Of a stretch of DNA of 8,255 nucleotides, positions 5,624-8,255 are shown one piece after another. The translations under genes and the position numbers were made by a program. The stretch lies in assembly GCA_964384625.1 (NCBI GenBank), contig CAYLNH010000305.1:1-8255 (forward strand), read 5' to 3'. The stretch is from CAYLNH01 sp964384625. Its GTDB lineage: Bacteria; Verrucomicrobiota; Lentisphaeria; JABSQK01. Each line of letters begins with the position of its first letter. Position 1 is the first letter of the stretch. The notes under the pieces were generated by a model. That model searched no databases and was not told the DNA's origin. It saw nothing but the letters and a program-made list of their open reading frames with translations.

Positions 5624-8083
5624 ATGCCTAAGAGCCAAGTAGTCAATCCCAAGAACGTGCGCAAGAAGGGCGTGATCAAGATCAAGGATATCCCGGTCAA
5701 TCAATACACGCCGGATGCCAAGAAGGAGATCAAGAAATACAGCAAGACCGGTCTCAAGAAGATGCTGCACGACATGCTGACGGTGCGTGAGTTTGAGACC
5801 ATGCTGAACACGATCAAGACCCAGGGCGCTTATGAAGGCATCGAGTACAACCACGCCGGACCGGCGCACCTGGGCATCGGCCAGGAAGCCACCTTTGTCG
5901 GCCAGGCCTACAATCTGACGGTCGAAGACTTCGTTTTCGGTTCGCATCGCAGTCACGGCGAGATCCTGGCCAAGTGTTTTCGTGCCATCGACGAGCTCGA
6001 CGAGAAGACGATTCAGAAGACCATGGAGAACTACATGGGCGGCGTCGTCCTGAAGATCGTCGAGCAGGACCATGATGGCGACCTGAAGGACCTGGCGCGG
6101 GACTTCATCCTGTACGGCACGCTGGCGGAGATCTTCGGCCGCGAAGCGGGCTTCAACAAGGGCATGGGCGGTTCGATGCACGCCTTTTTCATCCCTTTCG
6201 GCAGCATGCCCAACAACGCCATTGTCGGCGGGTCCGGCGACATCGCCACCGGCGCAGCGCTGTTCAAGCGGGCCAACCGCAAGCCCGGCATTGTCATCGC
6301 CAACATCGGTGATGCCTCCAGCGCCTGCGGTCCCGTCTGGGAAGGGATCATGTTCGGCGCCATGGACCAGTACCGCAAGCTGTGGGACAAGGAGATCGGC
6401 GGCGCCCCGCCGATCCTTTACAACTTCGTCAACAACTTCTACGGCATGGGCGGCCAGCCGGAAGGCGAGACCATGGGCTTCGGCATGCTGGCCCGCCTCG
6501 GTGCCGGCGTCAATCCGGAGAACATGCACGCCGAGCGCGTCGACGGCTACAACCCGCTGGCCATCGCGGATGCGATCGAACGCAAGAAAAAGATTCTGCT
6601 CAAGGGCGAGGGCCCGGTACTGCTGGATGTGCTGACCTATCGACTGTCCGGTCACAGTCCGTCCGACCAGAGCGCCTATCGCAGTAAGGACGAGATGGCC
6701 ATGTGGGAGCAGGGCGACTGCTGCCGGGCGTATGAGAAGTACCTGGTGGCCAACAAGGTCATCACCAAGTCGGCCTTGACCAAGATGCAGAAGGGCGTGG
6801 TCGCGAAGATCACCAAGGCCTTGGGGCTGGCGTCCTCGCTGGAGACCTCGCCGCGGATGATCTGCGAGGGCAATCTCGAAGGCATGATGTTCTCCAACGG
6901 CAACAAACCGAAGATGGCCGAGGGCGAGCCGGAGGTCCTCCTGGCGAAGGAAGAGAACCCGCGCGTCATCGCCAACCGTCGCAAGTCCCGTTCGGCGTTC
7001 GACGAAAACGGCAAGGAACTGGTCAAGGCCCGGGTGATCGCCTACCGCGACGCCTTGTTCGAAGCCATGCTGCACCGGTTCTACGAGGACCCGACCATGG
7101 TCGCGTTCGGCGAAGAGAACCGCGACTGGGGCGGGGCGTTTGCGGTCTACCGCGGCCTGACTGAGGCGCTGCCGTACCACCGGCTGTTCAATTCGCCGAT
7201 CTCCGAGGCGTCGATCTGCGGCGCGGCGACGGGGTACGCGCTCTGCGGCGGTCGGGTGGTGGCCGAGCTGATGTATTGCGATTTCCTCGGCCGCGCCGGC
7301 GACGAGGTCTTCAACCAGATGTCCAAGTGGCAGTCCATGTCCGCCGGCATCCTCGAGATGCCGTTGGTGCTGCGCGTCTCCGTCGGCAGCAAATACGGCG
7401 CGCAGCATTCGCAGGACTGGACGAGTCTGATCGCCCACATCCCGGGGCTGAAGGCGTTCTTTCCCGCCACGCCGTACGATGCCAAGGGCATGCTGAACCT
7501 GGCCCTGCGCGGCACCGATCCGGTGGTCTTCTTCGAGAGCCAGCGCCTTTATGACATGGGCGAGAAATTCGTCGAAGGCGGTGTCCCCGAAGACTACTAC
7601 GAAGTCCCCGAAGGCGAGCCGGACATCAAACGGCCCGGTAGGGACGTGACGATCCTGACGGTCGGAGCCACGCTGTATCGCGCCCTGGAAGCCGCTGATC
7701 TGATGCAGGAGACGTACGGCCTGTCCGCCGAGGTCATTGACCTGCGCTTCATCAATCCGTTGAACTACGAGGTGATCCTCGAGTCGGTGAAGAAGACCGG
7801 TAAGGTCCTCCTGAGCTCCGACGCCTGTGAGCGCGGCAGTTTCATGCACAACGTCGCCAGCAACATCACGAATCTGGCGTTTGACGAACTCGACGGCCCG
7901 CCGGTGGTGATCGGCGCGCGCAATTGGATCACGCCGCCGTTCGAGATGGAGAAGGAGTTCTTCCCGCAGAAGGAGTGGTTCCTGGACGCCGTCCACGAGC
8001 GCATCATGCCGTTGCCGGGGCACGAAGTGGTGACCTACCAGACGGACGGCGAAATCGTCCGCCGCAACCGCATCGGCGTGTAA
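5624..8083 (+). CDS. 2-oxoacid (probably pyruvate) dehydrogenase E1, fused alpha and beta subunits
   Basis: This 819-residue thiamine diphosphate enzyme decarboxylates the 2-oxoacid and reductively acylates E2. After a Lys-rich N-terminus (1-45), the alpha half (about 46-400) shows SHRSHGE (107-113), FGREAGFNKGMGGSMH (171-186), the thiamine/Mg motif GDA (229-231, usually GDG) with NNFYGMGG (270-277), and the loop SGHSPSDQSAYRS (342-354). A linker of about 60 residues leads to the beta half (about 467-819), with FGEENRDWGGAF (495-506), ISEAS with presumed catalytic E528, GAQHSQ with H595, and HIPGLK. Compared with ordinary alpha subunits there is an insertion of about 45 residues after SHGEILAK and a longer GD-to-NN spacing. 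The start has GAGGA (5611-5615) 8 bases upstream. E2 and E3 precede it, and a terminator follows. A branched-chain oxoacid substrate is possible. Confidence 0.93.
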   Translation: MPKSQVVNPKNVRKKGVIKIKDIPVNQYTPDAKKEIKKYSKTGLKKMLHDMLTVREFETMLNTIKTQGAYEGIEYNHAGPAHLGIGQEATFVGQAYNLTVEDFVFGSHRSHGEILAKCFRAIDELDEKTIQKTMENYMGGVVLKIVEQDHDGDLKDLARDFILYGTLAEIFGREAGFNKGMGGSMHAFFIPFGSMPNNAIVGGSGDIATGAALFKRANRKPGIVIANIGDASSACGPVWEGIMFGAMDQYRKLWDKEIGGAPPILYNFVNNFYGMGGQPEGETMGFGMLARLGAGVNPENMHAERVDGYNPLAIADAIERKKKILLKGEGPVLLDVLTYRLSGHSPSDQSAYRSKDEMAMWEQGDCCRAYEKYLVANKVITKSALTKMQKGVVAKITKALGLASSLETSPRMICEGNLEGMMFSNGNKPKMAEGEPEVLLAKEENPRVIANRRKSRSAFDENGKELVKARVIAYRDALFEAMLHRFYEDPTMVAFGEENRDWGGAFAVYRGLTEALPYHRLFNSPISEASICGAATGYALCGGRVVAELMYCDFLGRAGDEVFNQMSKWQSMSAGILEMPLVLRVSVGSKYGAQHSQDWTSLIAHIPGLKAFFPATPYDAKGMLNLALRGTDPVVFFESQRLYDMGEKFVEGGVPEDYYEVPEGEPDIKRPGRDVTILTVGATLYRALEAADLMQETYGLSAEVIDLRFINPLNYEVILESVKKTGKVLLSSDACERGSFMHNVASNITNLAFDELDGPPVVIGARNWITPPFEMEKEFFPQKEWFLDAVHERIMPLPGHEVVTYQTDGEIVRRNRIGV

Positions 8084-8084
8084 C

Positions 8085-8101
8085 TGCTGCATGCCGCAGC
8101 A
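8085..8101 (+). other. Short inverted repeat just after the E1 stop codon
   Basis: TGCTGC (8085-8090) pairs with GCAGCA (8096-8101) around a 5-base loop. It immediately precedes the terminator hairpin and may help protect or end the transcript. On its own it is weak. Confidence 0.3.
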
Positions 8102-8108
8102 ACGCATG

Positions 8109-8140
8109 GGCCCCGGAGCGATCCGGGGCCTGTTTGTTTT
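8109..8140 (+). terminator. Rho-independent terminator of the E1 transcript
   Basis: A perfect 8-bp GC stem, GGCCCCGG (8109-8116) and CCGGGGCC (8123-8130), encloses a 6-base loop and is followed directly by TGTTTGTTTT (8131-8140). It lies 25 bases after the E1 stop codon. This is the classical intrinsic terminator layout and marks the end of the cluster. Confidence 0.9.
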
Positions 8141-8255
8141 CCCGGTGAGCTGTCGATTGATGCGCTTACAGTGATATGTTCTGTTCTACTTGGACTCGGT
8201 GTTGAACCGGATCTTCCAATGCAGCAGGACAGGCACTCGCATTGCAACACCCCTA

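Noticed and set aside
5570..8107. A very long open frame (845 codons) on the minus strand, opposite the E1 gene
   Set aside because: The plus strand encodes an E1 protein with all family motifs. The antisense protein has no recognisable domain and is the expected by-product of strong GC-biased codon use.
8141..8255. Possible promoter or start of another gene after the terminator
   Set aside because: No -35/-10 pair with good spacing and no reading frame with a ribosome binding site could be supported in these last 115 bases.

Overview
The window is high-GC bacterial DNA carrying one short gene on the minus strand (a type IV pilin-like/pseudopilin protein, 425-919) and, pointing away from it, a plus-strand cluster. 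The cluster encodes a DeoR-family regulator (1525-2328), the E2 acyltransferase of a 2-oxoacid dehydrogenase complex (2332-4080), its E3 dihydrolipoamide dehydrogenase (4093-5442) and a fused E1 alpha-beta dehydrogenase (5624-8083). The cluster ends at a good rho-independent terminator (8109-8140). The most likely organism is a member of the Planctomycetota-Verrucomicrobiota-Lentisphaerota group, perhaps Lentisphaerota. This rests on the short single-gene pseudopilin, with its GFTLIELLVVVAIIAILAGM-type N-terminus, paired cysteines and C-terminal DGH motif, which is greatly expanded in those phyla. The E1 and E2 variants also recall, from memory, spirochaete-type proteins. This is inference; no marker gene is present.

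Layout: 1-424 holds no convincing gene, only small inverted and direct repeats. 425-919 (minus) is the pseudopilin. 920-1524 is a divergent intergenic region with a candidate promoter for each side and a perfect 14-bp inverted repeat. 1525-5442 is a tightly packed unit: deoR to E2 is 3 nt and E2 to E3 is 12 nt, both with strong Shine-Dalgarno sequences. 5443-5623 is a 181-nt gap with direct and inverted repeats. 5624-8083 is the fused E1, and 8141-8255 holds nothing recognisable.

How the genes work together: E1 decarboxylates a 2-oxoacid on thiamine diphosphate and acylates the lipoyl arms of E2. E2 passes the acyl group to CoA, and E3 reoxidises the lipoyl arms to make NADH. All three activities are encoded here, so the cluster could supply a complete complex apart from lipoylation enzymes. 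Pyruvate is the most likely substrate, but the sequence does not settle it against branched-chain oxoacids or acetoin. The DeoR-type regulator suggests the complex is tied to sugar-phosphate status.

Nothing here looks like a wholly new system. The points most worth following are the apparent tandem E3/E1-binding domains in E2, the divergent thiamine site and insertion in the E1 alpha half, the unusual E2-E3-E1 order under a DeoR regulator, and the structured intergenic DNA.
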